DNA from: Marisa cornuarietis
Lineage: Eukaryota > Mollusca > Gastropoda > Architaenioglossa > Ampullariidae
NCBI GenBank assembly: GCA_004794655.1
Contig: SMMW01000182.1
Span: 62,001 to 126,000 of the forward strand
DNA length: 64,000 nucleotides
Reading direction: 5' to 3'
Below the pieces are notes generated by a model. That model ran no database searches. It had not been told where the DNA came from and saw only the letters and a program-made list of their open reading frames with translations. Every line of letters begins with the position of its first letter. Position 1 is the stretch's first letter. Positions 15,316 through 28,535 of the stretch are shown here, one piece after another. Made by a program: the position numbers and the translations under genes.

Positions 15316-15825
15316 GCAACAAAACAGGGAGGAGAGAGAGAGTTCGATCAAAGGCTACTTACCTGTGCTAAAAGTCACCTGCCCCGCGGCAGGATAGGCT
15401 TCTGTGCAGCGTGGCCCGTGCGTGCAGCATGTGACATGTCCTTAATATACGGCAGCCAGGCCCAGCAACACACCCATCATCTGCCCTGGGTCATATCCCC
15501 CCACCCCACCACCACCACTACCCAGCTTCACATCCACACTATCTGCCCCTCCTCACAGACGCCGCGGCCATTAAAACGGCCCGCCAGTCTGAGGGCCGAC
15601 CACGTCGCCTACAGCATGGAAGTTTGCCTCTACCTCTCGGCCCACACCGGGACTGGTGAAAGATCCACGCTGGCTAAAGAGACTAATATACAGCATTAAC
15701 CCATTGCTGGCGTGGTGGGTCCTGTCTGTCCACTCTTTCGGCCAAAGGGTTGATCATGAGGGCTCCACAAATAGTAGATGGCGCAGGTCATCGGAAAGTT
15801 TATGACCTGTACACCAAGAAATTCT

Positions 15826-15885
15826 CTGTGTGTGTGTGTGTGTGCGCGCGCGCAAGCGAGCGAGCGAGTGTGTGTGTGTGCGCGC
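15826..15885. repeat. (GT)n/(CG)n microsatellite
   Basis: GT repeats are broken by CGCGCG and GAGC units. It lies about 650 bp from the C/CA/CG tract at 15126. Confidence 0.9.
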
Positions 15886-17179
15886 TATTAGTACAATCCA
15901 GGAGGGCTTGCATAGCCCGCAAGACGGGCCCTTTACAAAGCGTAGCAACTTGGTGATAAGGAGATGTGTGTGAAGCCTATCAGAAATGATTTGCTGCGAC
16001 GCGAAGCACAAGGAGCAGGAAGGGTGACAATACCAGAAAGAACCCGCTCCCTGCCTAACAACTTGCAAGTACGTCGAACCATTAGACGGAACAATGCTTA
16101 GGCTGGTAGTGGTGGCGGAGCTGTGGAGGGTGGGTAAAGACACTGGCGATTTGTGGCAGACACTGAGAGTTCACGCGCGGTCATAGAGAGAACAGAGATC
16201 GAATTCAAGCGATCGAGAAAAATACAGTGATTGGGGCACCCACAAACACGAAATATGCTGATCAATTCAGCTTGTTGTTAAGACTGGGTGGGAAGCTTAA
16301 CCAGTTTTCTTTCCGCGAATACTAGTGTGAATCGACACCATCGAGTAAGGATGGAGAGGAAAAATAATACTTTCGCTAATTTAAGCTTTGCGTGTAATTA
16401 GGAAACGGAGGGAAGGCCCAGTGTCCAGATCATGATAATACCGTGCTATACGAAGGAGGGGAAAGGGAGAACAGAATTACTTTTCCAAAAACGGCAACTA
16501 CTTAAATTTTCTATTCGCAGGCAGGCAACAGGCGTGACTGGCGTAAAATCGGATTCCTGTTGGATCAGAAGAAAACTTTTGCGCTTTGCATGTTGGCGAA
16601 ACTGAAAGAAGAGAAAGAGCCAGACGCAGTTATTTGGGAAGGGAGCATCTGTTATCACACCCAACAACAAAACTATAAAACTTTTTATTCTGACATCTTG
16701 AGTTAACCTGAGGTGAGATTTACCCACGTTCTCCTATCCAAACTGATCCTCACTTCGCATCGCAACTGCAAGCGGGTCACGACTGGCAGGTGTCAAAAGT
16801 TCTATTCCTTTTTGCTGCATGGCAAGGTTTTGCCAGAGACAATATCCCACCAAACTCTGTCACTGTACAGAGATGAAGATGAGGCGGTCGCGATGCACTT
16901 TCTCAACTCTGACAAAACAAAAAATAAAAAAATACCTGACTACTTTCAGCATGCATTTGTCACGAAACTTGTCAGTCTGTGATCATGAACTGCCTGCTTG
17001 CTGTTCACCTAAGGAGAGAACATGAGATAAAAAGACGAAAAAAAAAAGAGACTTACTTCTCTTGCTGTGTCGCCGACATCCGTTTAATAATAAAGTCTTG
17101 TCTGTCGCCTGAAGCCTAACGTTGTTTCGCCAACTGCACGAACTGCTGACAGGTTTGTCCCGGCCTTCCAGTCTGTCGT

Positions 17180-17460
17180 CTGCTCCGACCGCCTCACTGA
17201 ATGATGTGCGGCAGGCCGGGGACCGGTGTGTTGCGCGCGGGGGGCCTCTACACACTTTCGCGTCTCGTCCCACGAAAGATCGCAGTAGGGAGGGGTAACT
17301 GCACCGGGCAGGATTTCTTCTCGTCCCCCGAAGCGGCTCACGGGGCCTTCTGGTCGGATGTCCGGCCGCGAGAGCAACTCCTAAGAAACTATTTCGCACT
17401 GATGCTGGAGCCGCGGCGAGGGGACACGGAATGGAATAATATTGAACCTGGGATCACTAT
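17180..17460. other. CpG-rich patch
   Basis: This is one of the most CpG-dense stretches of the left half, with many CGCG and CCGG sites. Frames are open on both strands, which is what high GC gives by chance. It may be a promoter or first exon, but no splice border or conserved protein is recognisable. Confidence 0.3.
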
Positions 17461-19520
17461 AAAGTAGCTGGCAACAGTGGTTTCCCCTCTTCGCAGGCAG
17501 CCGCCACGGCCACACGCACCGCCGTGTGTGTCACCGGTGTGTCACGTGCTCTGTGACAGGCCCGTTTCATTGAGGAGAAGGGAGAACACCGGAGGTGATG
17601 GGGGGAGGGAGGAAAGTAGAAGTGAGACCTGGGGATGTGTGTGGGGGGGAAGAACAGGGGAGGAGTGCCCGTGTGTATCTATTAGTTCCCATCCCGCCCC
17701 TTCCCCAACACTCTCCCCCCATTCCCGCAGTCAGGGAGAACGTAGGAGGGGGACAAGTCTGTTTCGCAGTCGCCACAGCGAGGTAGAGGTGATGGGGATG
17801 CTGACAGCTGCGTGGTGGTGGCCAGGGGTAGAGCTCGGTTTCCGACCGGTTTGTTATTTGCAGGATGAAGGGAAGGGGACGGTGAAAAGTCAATATAGAA
17901 CGAAGGTGGGAGCTTGCCTCGGCCCGAGATACAGGCACGAAGACCACCAAGTCTTAGGAGACGTTTTCAGGGTTCGGGAGTGGGATGGGGGTTGGAGGGG
18001 TGTGGGGCAGGTCGGGTGAGACGGAGGGGGGGGGGGGAACGGAGGTATACTGAGAGAGATGTATAACGAAAGGATGTGTTGGAGAGTGGGGGGAAAGAGA
18101 GGCGAAGAACACTGCTGAGGAGTGCAGACAAGAAATTGGAAGGAAATGGAAGGGGATGGAGAGGGTTGTGTAAGGGGGATGAGCTAAATAGTTGTTTGTG
18201 GGCGGGATGTGGGGGGAGGTACTTGGTGGAGGCCAATGGCTATCACTACTGTTTGAAACTTAGAGCCATGCGCCTACTGAACTGGTGCCAGATCACACAG
18301 ACCTTGGGCGCCGTCAATGTTTCCAGTTGGTCTTGGCACGATGGCTCAGACACCGCCAGCAAAGCTGATCCCGACGCATCAAGCCTCCTGGGCGTGGCCG
18401 CTCCCGTCGCCAGGGCTCATCGTCACACGCCACAGGGACATACGCAGTTCTCCCCACGGACGTGGTCGTTGGTCCTGCTGTACGATACATGCATCAAACA
18501 TTAGGGGCATTGCTAGGAAATAAGAGCACTTTAGGTGTGCGAAATTCACGTGCTATAATGATACCGTTTCTTCAATTATGTCTGCTGTTCTGTCAGCTAC
18601 AAATCACTTTCACCTCATCTGTACCCCAGAGGGTATGGAGAGGTTACATTGACAATATTATTTTTTTAGATAAATAAGCTATTTTTCTCCTAATGATCTT
18701 TTTTCCCTTGTATGAACATTTTTGAGAATAAAATGAGAGTGGAATGACCAACATAGTCAACATCAGCTAAATGCGCATTTCTAATACAAAATAAATTCAG
18801 TAGGCCCGCAACTTAACGCGCTTTTGATCAACATGCTTCAATTGTTTCTTAATTAGAACAGTTTTAATTAACACAATCACGACGTTAGCCTTTACGGGCT
18901 AACTTTTAGTGACTCCGTGTCTTAGACATTTCTCACCAAAATTCCAAAAATAGCCATAATTCCTAGCATGTATTTAATGTGAGTTTAAGATAAGTGAAAC
19001 GTTCTATACTTTTATTTGTATTTTATATGCCCAGCACTGCCTTATCTATTAAAATAAAGCTGGTAGAGATGAAAGACGTGCGCAGTAGTTTTAACGGGCC
19101 TTGTAGTTCTGTCGTAGGGTTAAACGTTTGATCTGGTTGAAAATGTTCGGAATTGTGCTGTACACTCCAAACGGTATGTTTTACGATGTCTTCCGCTTAT
19201 ATTGCAGTGTTGGGTACATTATCTGTACACTGAATCCTGTGGTTAATGGATATGCATATGGGTATATGTATCATGTATATATGGGTATTAAGCGTTCGTG
19301 GTTTTGGACCTTTCTTATGTTTGGGGAAGGGGATTGTGTGTGTGTTGCCTGTGTGTGTGGTGGGGGGGGACCCAGTGTACTCCGTAAGTTAAAGTCGTAC
19401 TGTATATTCTTGGTCTGAAGTCAATGTCGAATAAAGATATAAACACGTCAGCAAACACAAACTGAACTATCAACTATATATATTCAATCACCATACAATT
19501 CCCGCGTATCTGTTCGTGAA

Positions 19521-19675
19521 GCATACACATTTCACACGCGTGAAGACATACGTTCACATGTGGACTGATGAAATCGTAGAACATTCACAGGTGCAGTCAC
19601 GAAAAAAACAACGTTCACATAATTATGTACTAATGAAACATTAAATGTTCACATGCGTACTTGTGAAAGCAAACA
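19521..19675. repeat. Degenerate tandem repeat with a GTTCACA core
   Basis: About five units of 24-34 bp each contain a [GA]TTCACA core followed by a TGAA or ACGAAA motif. A related motif (TTTCACACATGTGAAC) occurs at about 6218-6233, so the unit may belong to a dispersed family. Confidence 0.45.
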
Positions 19676-20852
19676 ATTTCGCGCAGCGTTTTTAGCGTCG
19701 TGGGCTCCATGAACCATGCTCGAGTTGGTGACATCCACACCGCAGCTCGTGGTTCATCCATCGAAAGTCGCTCCGAGCATATTTTCAACCCGAGGTACCA
19801 GTAGTCCGCCTGGGACAAGGGTGAGGGCATCTTTTCATGTACCCCTTCCACAAACCCCACCCACCCCCCACAATCCACCTCCACCCTTTACCACCGAGGC
19901 GACTGCAGGGACAATAGGGTCCCTTGACTCCGATCGCACAGTTTAACCCCCTCCAGCTTGTCTGCAGCTCCCCCCTCATCCCCCACCCCCGAAAGCCTCT
20001 TGGGCCCAGTGCTGCCACCTGCATGGGAGGCCACTCTTCGCGTTCCTCGCAACTTGCTGCTCCCTCCCTACCTTTACGCCCCCTCCGTGCCCCTCTCATT
20101 GCTTGGAACTAGTTACAAGTTTTGTTAGAACTAGTTTCTTTTCGGGCCATCCTGTCCTTGTCTTGGGCTGCCCTATTCCAATCGGCATGTGTCAATATGA
20201 ACGTCCGAAAGAAATCACAAGCAGCGCTTTTTTGCAGGAGGTTTGTGCGACCTGCCGGGATGGGCGTGGTCACAAATTGTCTGCCCAGTCGCCGACTTCG
20301 CAGAGATTCCGAGTCCCGCACGATGCTCCGGCTTCTAATTAGTTTTTGAAATGCAAAACACATCGATGATGCCGACTGCCAGCCAGTCGGCCATGCTTAA
20401 CCGGACGGGTAGCATCTTTCACAGAGTGCTTGATGTACATAAAAGCTTCAGCATCCCTTAGCCGAGAGGGTATAGGAAGACAGTGAACGCAAGTGGCTCA
20501 CCGTGACAAGATCACAGTATGCGGAAGGAGTAACCCAACACCTACCTATTAGTGACATTCCCTAACGTATTTACCTCCCCTTGCATCGTTCGTTTCCCTG
20601 ATCAATCAAGTAATCGAGTAACCATTCCTGCGGAACAGCTGTTAGCTGGACAGGGAAAGATTTCCTCGAACCGGCAGCTTTCTGCTCAATAGTCAAATGT
20701 ACATGGGCAGGAAGGCAAGCAATGGATTCTCTATAGATACAGAAACCGCGATCTCAATAAATTATTTCTAGACACAGATGAGCGATGACGATGACATGAT
20801 GACGACTGTGTGGACGATGACTTCGCTATAGAGGTTAAATATGTCTGTTCTT

Positions 20853-20862
20853 CACACACGCG

Positions 20863-20901
<39 letters not shown>
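20853..20901. repeat. (CG)n(CA)n microsatellite
   Basis: A short CA start, seven CG units and then about 15 CA units. Confidence 0.95.
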
Positions 20902-20902
<1 letters not shown>

Positions 20903-21644
20903 ATAACACACTCTCTACGCCCATAGGCTAACAAGGAACACTGACCAGTTAATGCCAACCTCCTTTTTTGAGATTCATAATTATAAAAAGACCAGACTCA
21001 AGTCAGCACTAAGGGCAACAAAATAATACTTTTATTTCATCTTCCAAAGCATCTGAGCAAAATAGATAATAGAGGGCTACCTCATACTGAGTAAAACGGT
21101 TCCTGTGGCAATTAATTTTTGAAACACCAATTTTAATTAGAGCATAGGCCTTTCTTACATAAGTCTTGCTTACACTATCCATGCATTATTCTCGCTGCAG
21201 GTCGCCTTTATAACTATTATATATATATATATATACACACACATCAGCATATGAAGTATTTTCCACACGTGTGCACCACTCCTGACAGAAAACATCACTC
21301 AGTATTTCTCTAAACTTCTTTCAGAAACTTTCTCCCTCCCCACTTGTTGCAACATCCAGACATACCCAAACCCATGGAGAACAACACCCTACGTATTTTG
21401 GTCACTCGTGTTTCATGAACTCTAGAATCCATCAAGTATACCATATCGTGTTTTTTCTTGGCTTACCGTGTAGCTGCAAGCTTCAGCAAACGTAACTAAT
21501 ATTTGATATATCTAGTAGCTAAAATGGTATACAAAGGAAAGCTCCCCAAATCCCTATACGTTAGTATGTTGGATGTTCTCACTGGGACCCCATGGAATCT
21601 TTTACAGGCAAAAAGCTGGATCTTCTCTACAACAGCTGTTTAGT

Positions 21645-22597
21645 TTATCCCACAAATTTAGTTCCCCAAGAAGAGTACAATGACAGGTGTACAATTTGAG
21701 TTGAAAGATTTTGAAAAACACTCGAACATAACATGCCCATGGTAGTCAAAATTTCCATTGTTTCCTTCTTAGCTATAATCACCATATCATTCACTGTATC
21801 AGTATTACTTAGTTTTGTGTAAAACCCAAGCCCCAAGATAAGTGAATGCATCCAACACCTCCAGCTTTTCCTCCCCCATAGACCCATTTTTCTCATTGCC
21901 AGGTGAGCACCTTTTCGAAAGACAACAATTTATGTTTTAGCGAGGTTATTCGTCTTCTGAGCTGCCTAAAGTGTAGTGTCTTAAGCTGGTTTTATAGTCC
22001 AACATTAGCTGTTGATATAATAATAAAAATAATAATGATGAAGATTTTTATAACGCATACTCACACTCATAGAGAGCATGCTCTTAGCGCTTACTCCCAA
22101 GTCTTCTGCAAAAATTAAGATAAACAGCTCCAGCTGATCACAAACTTTTATTCACGTCCGTGAGCTGATGCGGTGTTAATGGAATACAATATAAACCCTT
22201 TAATAATGTCTTGGGCTAATGATTTTGTAAGAAGTGAAAAAAGTGTTGGAATGAGCACATAGACCTGCTTAACTCCTATCAAGCATTTAAAATACTGTGA
22301 CATTTTGTGGTTGTTATCTCTGATATATGCTTGGACATCTTTGTACATGCTTGTTATTATCCTTAACAATTTGTCTTATATCCTCACTCTTGCTAGCTCC
22401 TGTAGTAATGTTGATTTTAGTAATATTGCCCTCTGGGATAAATAAAGTCTCATCTTATCTATCGTACGCCCTCTGAACATCTATAAATACTAAGCAAAGC
22501 TTCATGTTTGGAATTGTTTCTCTATAGTAGCATCTAAGATGGAAATGTGGTCAACTGTTGAGTAACTACTACGAAAACCTGCTTGTGCTTCCTCAGT
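21645..22597 (-). pseudogene. Decayed non-LTR retrotransposon reverse transcriptase
   Basis: Pieces of a non-LTR reverse transcriptase follow each other in the right order on the minus strand but in different frames. 22597-22502 reads TEEAQAGFRSSYSTVDHISIL (fingers motif). 22505-22459 reads KLCLVFIDVQRAYD (motif A with its catalytic Asp). 22369-22148 holds MYKDVQAYIRDNN and CLIGVKQVYVLIPTLFSLL (the GV[RK]QG…LSP.LF region, Gly lost). 21896-21645 holds LGLGFYTKLSNTDTVND and a TMGML…LYSS region (thumb side). Frameshifts, stops and a SINE tail insertion near 22015-22093 break it. No YADD box is seen. It is an inactive remnant. Confidence 0.75.
22015..22093 (-). mobile_element. SINE 3' tail inside the retrotransposon remnant
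   Basis: Read on the minus strand it runs TAAGCGCTAAGAGCATGCTC…ATGCGTTATAAAAATC and ends in an ATT-rich tract. It is nearly identical over about 55 bp to the copy at 39111-39185. It sits between the palm and thumb pieces of the reverse transcriptase, so it inserted after that element. Confidence 0.55.
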
Positions 22598-25500
22598 TAA
22601 AGTATACCATTAGTTCTCTTTAGAATCATTTAGCTTTTCATATGCAGATTCACTTCTAACTTTTCCGGACACCGTACGTATGTCTCTTTTAAAACTGCTT
22701 AAGATTTATTGTTCACTGAGAGTCATAACACACACGCACACACACGCACGGACGCACGCACGCGCGCCTGTGCGAAGCCTGCGGTGGGTATCGTCAGAAG
22801 TGCAGATGTCACTGGGTTCTTAAGAAGATGTAACGCCAACGCTTAGACTTCCTGACGTCAGAGAAAGCGAGAACAAACTGCTTGACGCAGACGCCTCTCT
22901 CATCAACGAGCAAACATCTACACCGATGAGGCGCCACCATCTTATATGCGCAGCTTTTTCTAGATCCTTTCGACTTCGTGTTGTTCAAGCTCTTGAGGAG
23001 AAAAGCATTCTGACACCTTTCATCTCCTTGCAATGTGTGTGTTTGTGAGTGCGCGCGCGAGCGGTCCGTCTACGGTCGCATATGTGAGCGTGTTTTTTAT
23101 GTAAAGTTTCTTGATACCATGCGAAGGTGCACGAGAACTATCTGTATACATTGTATTTATTCTCAAAAACTAGAAATTTAAAAGCACTAATATGTACTTT
23201 GTGAGAGTGTCAAATGTTTATACATTAGTTGTACCGTCAGAGTTATTTCATGGAGATAAAGAGGCGAGTGTCCTAATTATTTTACCAAGTGAGCAAAGGA
23301 GGCAAAGGCTTGAATTGCAAAGGAATTGTAATATAAATGTGTCTATTAATTTGTTGAGCATTGGTTTAGATTTAAACGGCCTTTCAAAAAACAATTGCAC
23401 GCCTTGCAGCCAGTATATTCCAATAAGGTATTTGCTTTCTAGACACGACTGACTGATCCTTCACAGTTTGTAAGTTCGGTAAAACGGGGGGGGGGGGGTT
23501 GTTAGAACATCATAACCCAAAGTAAAAGGTAGTTGTCATCGAGTGTTTTCAAAAGAATCGTCTAAAAGTTGAAAATGTGGATTGACCAAAGTGCTGTTAA
23601 AGGGTCAATCGTCACGACCTCTGGACGACAGAAAAAAATGGAGAGGTTGGAAAGGGGGTTGAAGTCCATAGGGGAGGGGGTGCTGGAAGGCCATCGAGGA
23701 CAAGAGGATGCTGGGTCAAAAGGGGATGCAGAGCGTGCACACAAGCCGACAAACAATTTGAAAGCGACAAGGCGATGCTGCTTTCCCACACGTCCTCATG
23801 CACCGGTTGTCGGCACGCCGTGTGAACACGAACCGACCTCACCCCACGGGCTGCTGACGTCAGACAGAAGCAGCGGAAGGTAATCGCGTTCTGTCATCCT
23901 TACCCCCCAGCCCCAATCTGAAACCCAACCTCCCATCCTGCGCGCTACCTCTCCAGATTGCACAATCGATAGGTCCCTCATAGTCCCCAGTCCCTCCCCA
24001 TCTCCAGTACAGTCCTGGGTTCAGATTCCGTCTGGGGTACGCTGTGGCACCTGTTTACAGGGCCGGCTGCTTTAGTGTGATAATAGCCTTAGTTGCGTAA
24101 AGCACCAAACTCCCCCCCCCCCTCACCTTACCGCTCTCATCTCCAGGCGTTTCATCGTTGAGAATTTGAAGGCATACGCGACTGATCACTTCACCATTCC
24201 AGCACGCGCATGCAGGACGAGTATATGCTATTGTGCTGTACATAACTATATACATAGGGCAATGATGATGGTGGTGGTGGGTCGGTGGTGGTGGTGGTGA
24301 CCACGTGATGACGATGATCATGATACTAACCATGATGATGATCATGAAGACTTCAATGATAATGCAATGTTTTACATTTTCCTGACAATGTGCTAGCTCA
24401 AATATTGATACTGTTGACATTGTATTAGCAAGAACTCTTCGATATTTTTTTAAATATTACTATTGTAGATTATTTCTGACTCCTATGCAAGGCAGGCTGC
24501 ATCAAACAAGTCCGCGCCAGTCGCCTCAAGATCAAGATCCACATTCAGGAGACCGTGTTTGTTAGTTTATTTCAGAACGAGTTTTTTTTTTCAAATATTA
24601 CTCTACTGTGAACATCCTAAAAACCAAAGGTTTCTTTGCAGCTAGTACGAACAAATCTTCAAATGAGAAGACAGATCAGTAACAGACATTTAGATTAAAC
24701 ATTGTAATAACACGCAACAGCAAACGAAATATAATAAAGCGAGTATTATCCATGCTGGTAAATTACATATATGTTTCTGTCTCCTCCGTCCTTTGATTAT
24801 ATTGCATTTTGCATTAACCTGCACTGCCTGCAAAACTGTAGCTGAGTTCAACGCACGCAAGTGACGACCGCCGGCACCGGAAACTCAAATCTACGTCGCT
24901 AAAGGCGCGCGATATTTTGAAAAAATAAAATGGTAGAATCAGAAATATATTTAAACAAATTTCGCTTTACTTGAAATGTCAGCGTGAGGAAAACGTTAAA
25001 TTAGCAGTAAGCTTACCTCTTCTGTCCAAAACGAAATGTTTTAAATGTTGACCGTTGTTTGAAGTGCAGCTTGACCTGGCGCCTCTTTCTGGCTCTGGGG
25101 GCGATAACTCTTCACTTTCAAGGTACGTAACCGTCTTGCCAGGCGAGAAGCAACTCGACCTCGATGTGTAAAATACTTACAAACCAGTCACCAGCGTCCA
25201 CTTGAGAATACTTTGTTTGCGTGCTTAAACAGCAATTCTGTAGAAATTTGAATGCTTGTTTCTGGCGTTTGTCAGATTTGAAGGGAATGGCTTTAGCGTC
25301 TTTCTGTGACAACATACAATCGACGAGGCTGATAAAGAATTTACAGCAAAATCTTTCAGTGTAAATTAAAAACAAAGTATTTATGGTGAAAACCACTCTT
25401 ATTCCTGTGCGTTAATTATCATCTAAACAAAACAAAAGAAAGTGGACAGTAAAACCAAAGGACAGCGGATAGTAATTGTCTTGTAAACACCTCAAACGTA

Positions 25501-25888
25501 TTCATATTCGCCCTTTGTTGTTGGTCCCACTTCCCCATCCGCATGCACCCTCTTGTGTTCAGTAGATTGTAATTCGCATTTCCTTTTTTAACATCTGAAA
25601 TTATCGTAACCGTAAGTAAGTGATTTAGCTAAGTAAAATGAGCGAGATAAAACTCTGTTAACAAAGTCTTCTATCATTGAAACTGGACAGCGGTATATTA
25701 TTTCACACTTAGAGGATTATTACTGTTGTACTGTTTTCTCTCGTAGTAGTTATATGCTGTAGCAGAGATGCAATTAAAATCGGAAGCTGCATAACTTTTA
25801 ACGAGCAATTAGAGCAAGCTAGTTCTTAACAAATTCTTGTAACCATGAAACTGGAAACAGTTAAATAAAACCATTGGTCACACTATTC

Positions 25889-25992
25889 AGTGAGTGAGTG
25901 AGTGAGTGAGTGAGTGAGTGAGTGAGTGAGTGAGTGAGTGAGTGAGTGAGTGAGTGAGTGAGTGAGTGAGTGAGTGAGTGAGTGAGTGAGTG
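25889..25992. repeat. Perfect (AGTG)26 microsatellite
   Basis: The tetranucleotide AGTG runs for 104 bp without interruption. Such purity suggests recent expansion, and the locus is probably length-polymorphic. Confidence 0.95.
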
Positions 25993-26620
25993 TATAATAG
26001 CATATGATACTTTTATCTTGCGGAATTGAGAGGTAAGTCTATGCGAATTTCAGATAATACTCTTATCTACACGGAGCATAATTTATTCAGCATGCAGCTG
26101 CTCTGCATTTAAATAAATCTGTTAGGCTCGTATTGTAAAGGAATTGCTGTTCATGCACCATCCTGTATACAATCTCATTTCTTACCTGCGCCTGCAAGGG
26201 GTGAAATACCACAGAGAAACGATCCCATAGCTCTTAGCCTTTTGACATCTGCCGTGATCTGACGGAAATAAACTTCTTGCAAGCGCGAAACTGGAAGTCT
26301 TTCACTATGTCATCGATCTCAACTACCATTGACTTTATCTACCATTGATGTCAAGATCATCTACTGTAAAAGGCCTTCTGCTTCCAAGTTTTCATTTATT
26401 TTGTTTTCTCTTTCTGTGCTGCTTGGTGTAATACCTTCACACAAATATGCTGTTGGTGCTTATGGCCACTTGGTGTTGGTGTCGTCTGTTTTCAGCATCC
26501 AGACGGAAATCCCAGCAAGCACGGCAAAGGCTGCTTACTTAGTCTTCGCTCGGTGTTGGCATAACGAGTGCGTGACGCTCTTCTTGTAAGATTTAAAGTT
26601 CCTGCAAAGAAAGAGAGAGA

Positions 26621-26621
<1 letters not shown>

Positions 26622-26693
<72 letters not shown>

Positions 26694-26694
26694 C
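26622..26694. repeat. (GT)n with (GC)n end
   Basis: A GT run of about 66 bp ends in CGCGCGC. A short AG tract precedes it. Confidence 0.95.
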
Positions 26695-28187
26695 ACTTGC
26701 TTTCAAGCCTTTGTCAGCAATTCACGTTTGGGTTAGCCCAGGTCGTATTCACTCAACCCCGTAAGTTCCTCAGATAAGTGTTGGAAATTAAAAAAGCTAG
26801 CTCTTTGCCGGTCTGTCGATAATTCATTGTCGAAAACCACATTTTCTCAAAGGTGAACTGTGAACTCTAATATAATTACAAACACTATTTTACTTCTTCT
26901 TCTTCTTCTTCCGCTGCTCTATCTATCATTACAGGTACTTACAGTCAGGGAAAGGACAATTTATCTGTTAGATTTCCCTTATGACGCTGATATTTGTAGG
27001 CGTTTATCTCGAGAAGAGGATGGAGTAGATCTTGCACTGAGTTCTACCTACTCAGAAAAAAAACGTTGCGGATATTCATCCACACGTCTAAAAACACTGA
27101 ACAGGTTTTGGATAGCTACACGACTAAAACTTAGCAAGTTACAGATAGCCACACTATCTGAAAATAAAATGTTAAGGCCAGATAAACGACTAAACGGAAC
27201 GTATTCTCCTCGTCTCTGCTGCCTTCTTCTTCCTTTTCCCGCCGTGCCATGCGTCATGAAAGTGAAAGAGGCGTGTTGCTAGGATACACTACCCGCTGTC
27301 CATTTTCCACACGTGACGTCTGTCGTGACCCCCAGCAGGTTCCTCACTCGGTCGCACCTGAGTCGACCGTCAAGCACGTACTTAACGCTCTCCTCTTCCC
27401 TCCCTTAACCTCCTTCCCTCCTCTCCCATCCCCCTTCCGACACCCCCACTCGTCATCTCATACCGTCATAATCTCCTGTTCTTATTTCTAATGATAGAAT
27501 AGAAAACTTTAGGACAGTTCGACAATTTATACACTTTTTATGCTGTTTTGTTGAGTATTAATGAAAGCGACCTTATTTTCAATTTAACTTGTTAACAGTT
27601 GTACATGTTTATTAAACCTTCTACCGAGATTTTAGCATACAATCCACACACACTCTAGTGTTGTCACTGGCTCTGCCTCCCTCAGAATATCAGGCATGTT
27701 CTCTCCTTTGCCTGACCTCCGCCTGACTCACACTCGTGCAATCCTAACTTCAAGTCGTGAATGGTGTAGCTCTGTAAACGAATCCGTCTGGAATGTATTC
27801 CAGAATGTATTTCTTCTGGAATACAATTAACACTCTTTTGTCCTGACTCCTGAGACAATGATGTGGTGTGCCGTTCTTCGGATCGAGAATAAATATGCAA
27901 CACTAAGCGTTTCATAATAGTGGTGTGTGCGTTAGCTCGAGCTATAGCTCCTTCATATATATTTTTCGGGATTGTTACCGTTAAATATATTTCTCCCTGC
28001 CTCTTTCTTGTACAAATGTTGTCATCACAATATCAGGAGGAAAGATTTAGTCCCAAAGTCAGCGAATATTACAGGGCACATTGTGGATATTCTCTTTTTC
28101 CGTTTGTACTCTCAGATACTTTAGTGAAGTGTCATATTTAATCTTTTTGTATACCGTTTTTTTCAGCCAAACGTGCTAGTGAAGTTT

Positions 28188-28234
28188 GGATGATGATGAT
28201 GATAATGATGATGATGATGATGATGATGATGATG
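28188..28234. repeat. (GAT)n microsatellite
   Basis: GAT trinucleotides with one GATAAT interruption. Confidence 0.95.
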
Positions 28235-28523
28235 TGTACGCGCGCAACATTATAAACACCCTTCATTGATCCTGTTGCTTATTGTGTGTACGGGCCTATA
28301 GACCAATGGCAGTGTAGTACGTTAAAATTGTTAAAAATATTTGACATTATAAAACAAGAAAAATATACATAAATCTCGCACGCCATGGCCTGTGAAATCA
28401 GAATTAATCGTTGGATCTCTCTCTCTCTCTCTCTTTCTTAAAAAAACAACAACAAAAATACGACTCTCTCTCTCTTTCGCTTTCACACATATATAGCGAG
28501 CACACACACACACACTCAAAGTC

Positions 28524-28535
28524 TGCGCCTGCGCA
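28524..28535. promoter_or_regulatory. NRF1-like palindrome in a GC-rich patch
   Basis: TGCGCCTGCGCA matches the NRF1 consensus with one change. It opens a GC-richer stretch to about 28.68 kb. This could be a promoter for a transcript whose exons I cannot see. Confidence 0.3.

Larger units (their letters stand above)
9456..17179. other. Non-coding stretch, no gene supported
   Basis: It contains the microsatellites listed above and several open frames of up to 134 codons with low-complexity content. A weak minus-strand donor context at about 12151 (CAG|GTAAGAAG) could belong to an exon, but no partner acceptor in a sensible frame was found. Confidence 0.45.
17461..21644. other. Non-coding stretch, G-rich then AT-rich
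   Basis: 17.5-18.2 kb is strongly purine-skewed, with many GGGG and GGAG runs, and supports long frames by composition only. The rest is ordinary AT-rich DNA with the GTTCACA repeat and one CA/CG tract. Confidence 0.45.

Noticed and set aside
15295..15699. 134-codon ORF in a GC-rich patch
   Set aside because: His/Thr/Pro-rich from CAC/ACC repeats, with no homology that I recognise.
17477..18019. 180-codon plus-strand ORF
   Set aside because: It lies in a G-rich purine tract where stops are rare on both strands. The content is low-complexity Gly/Arg/Ser and fits no family.
24000..24040. tRNA-like B box (GGTTCAGATTCC)
   Set aside because: No A box at the right distance and no cloverleaf pairing seen.
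26860..27282. 140-codon ORF with a leucine-rich start like a signal peptide
   Set aside because: The leucines come from a CTT/CTG microsatellite. The rest shows no cysteine pattern or domain of a secreted protein.
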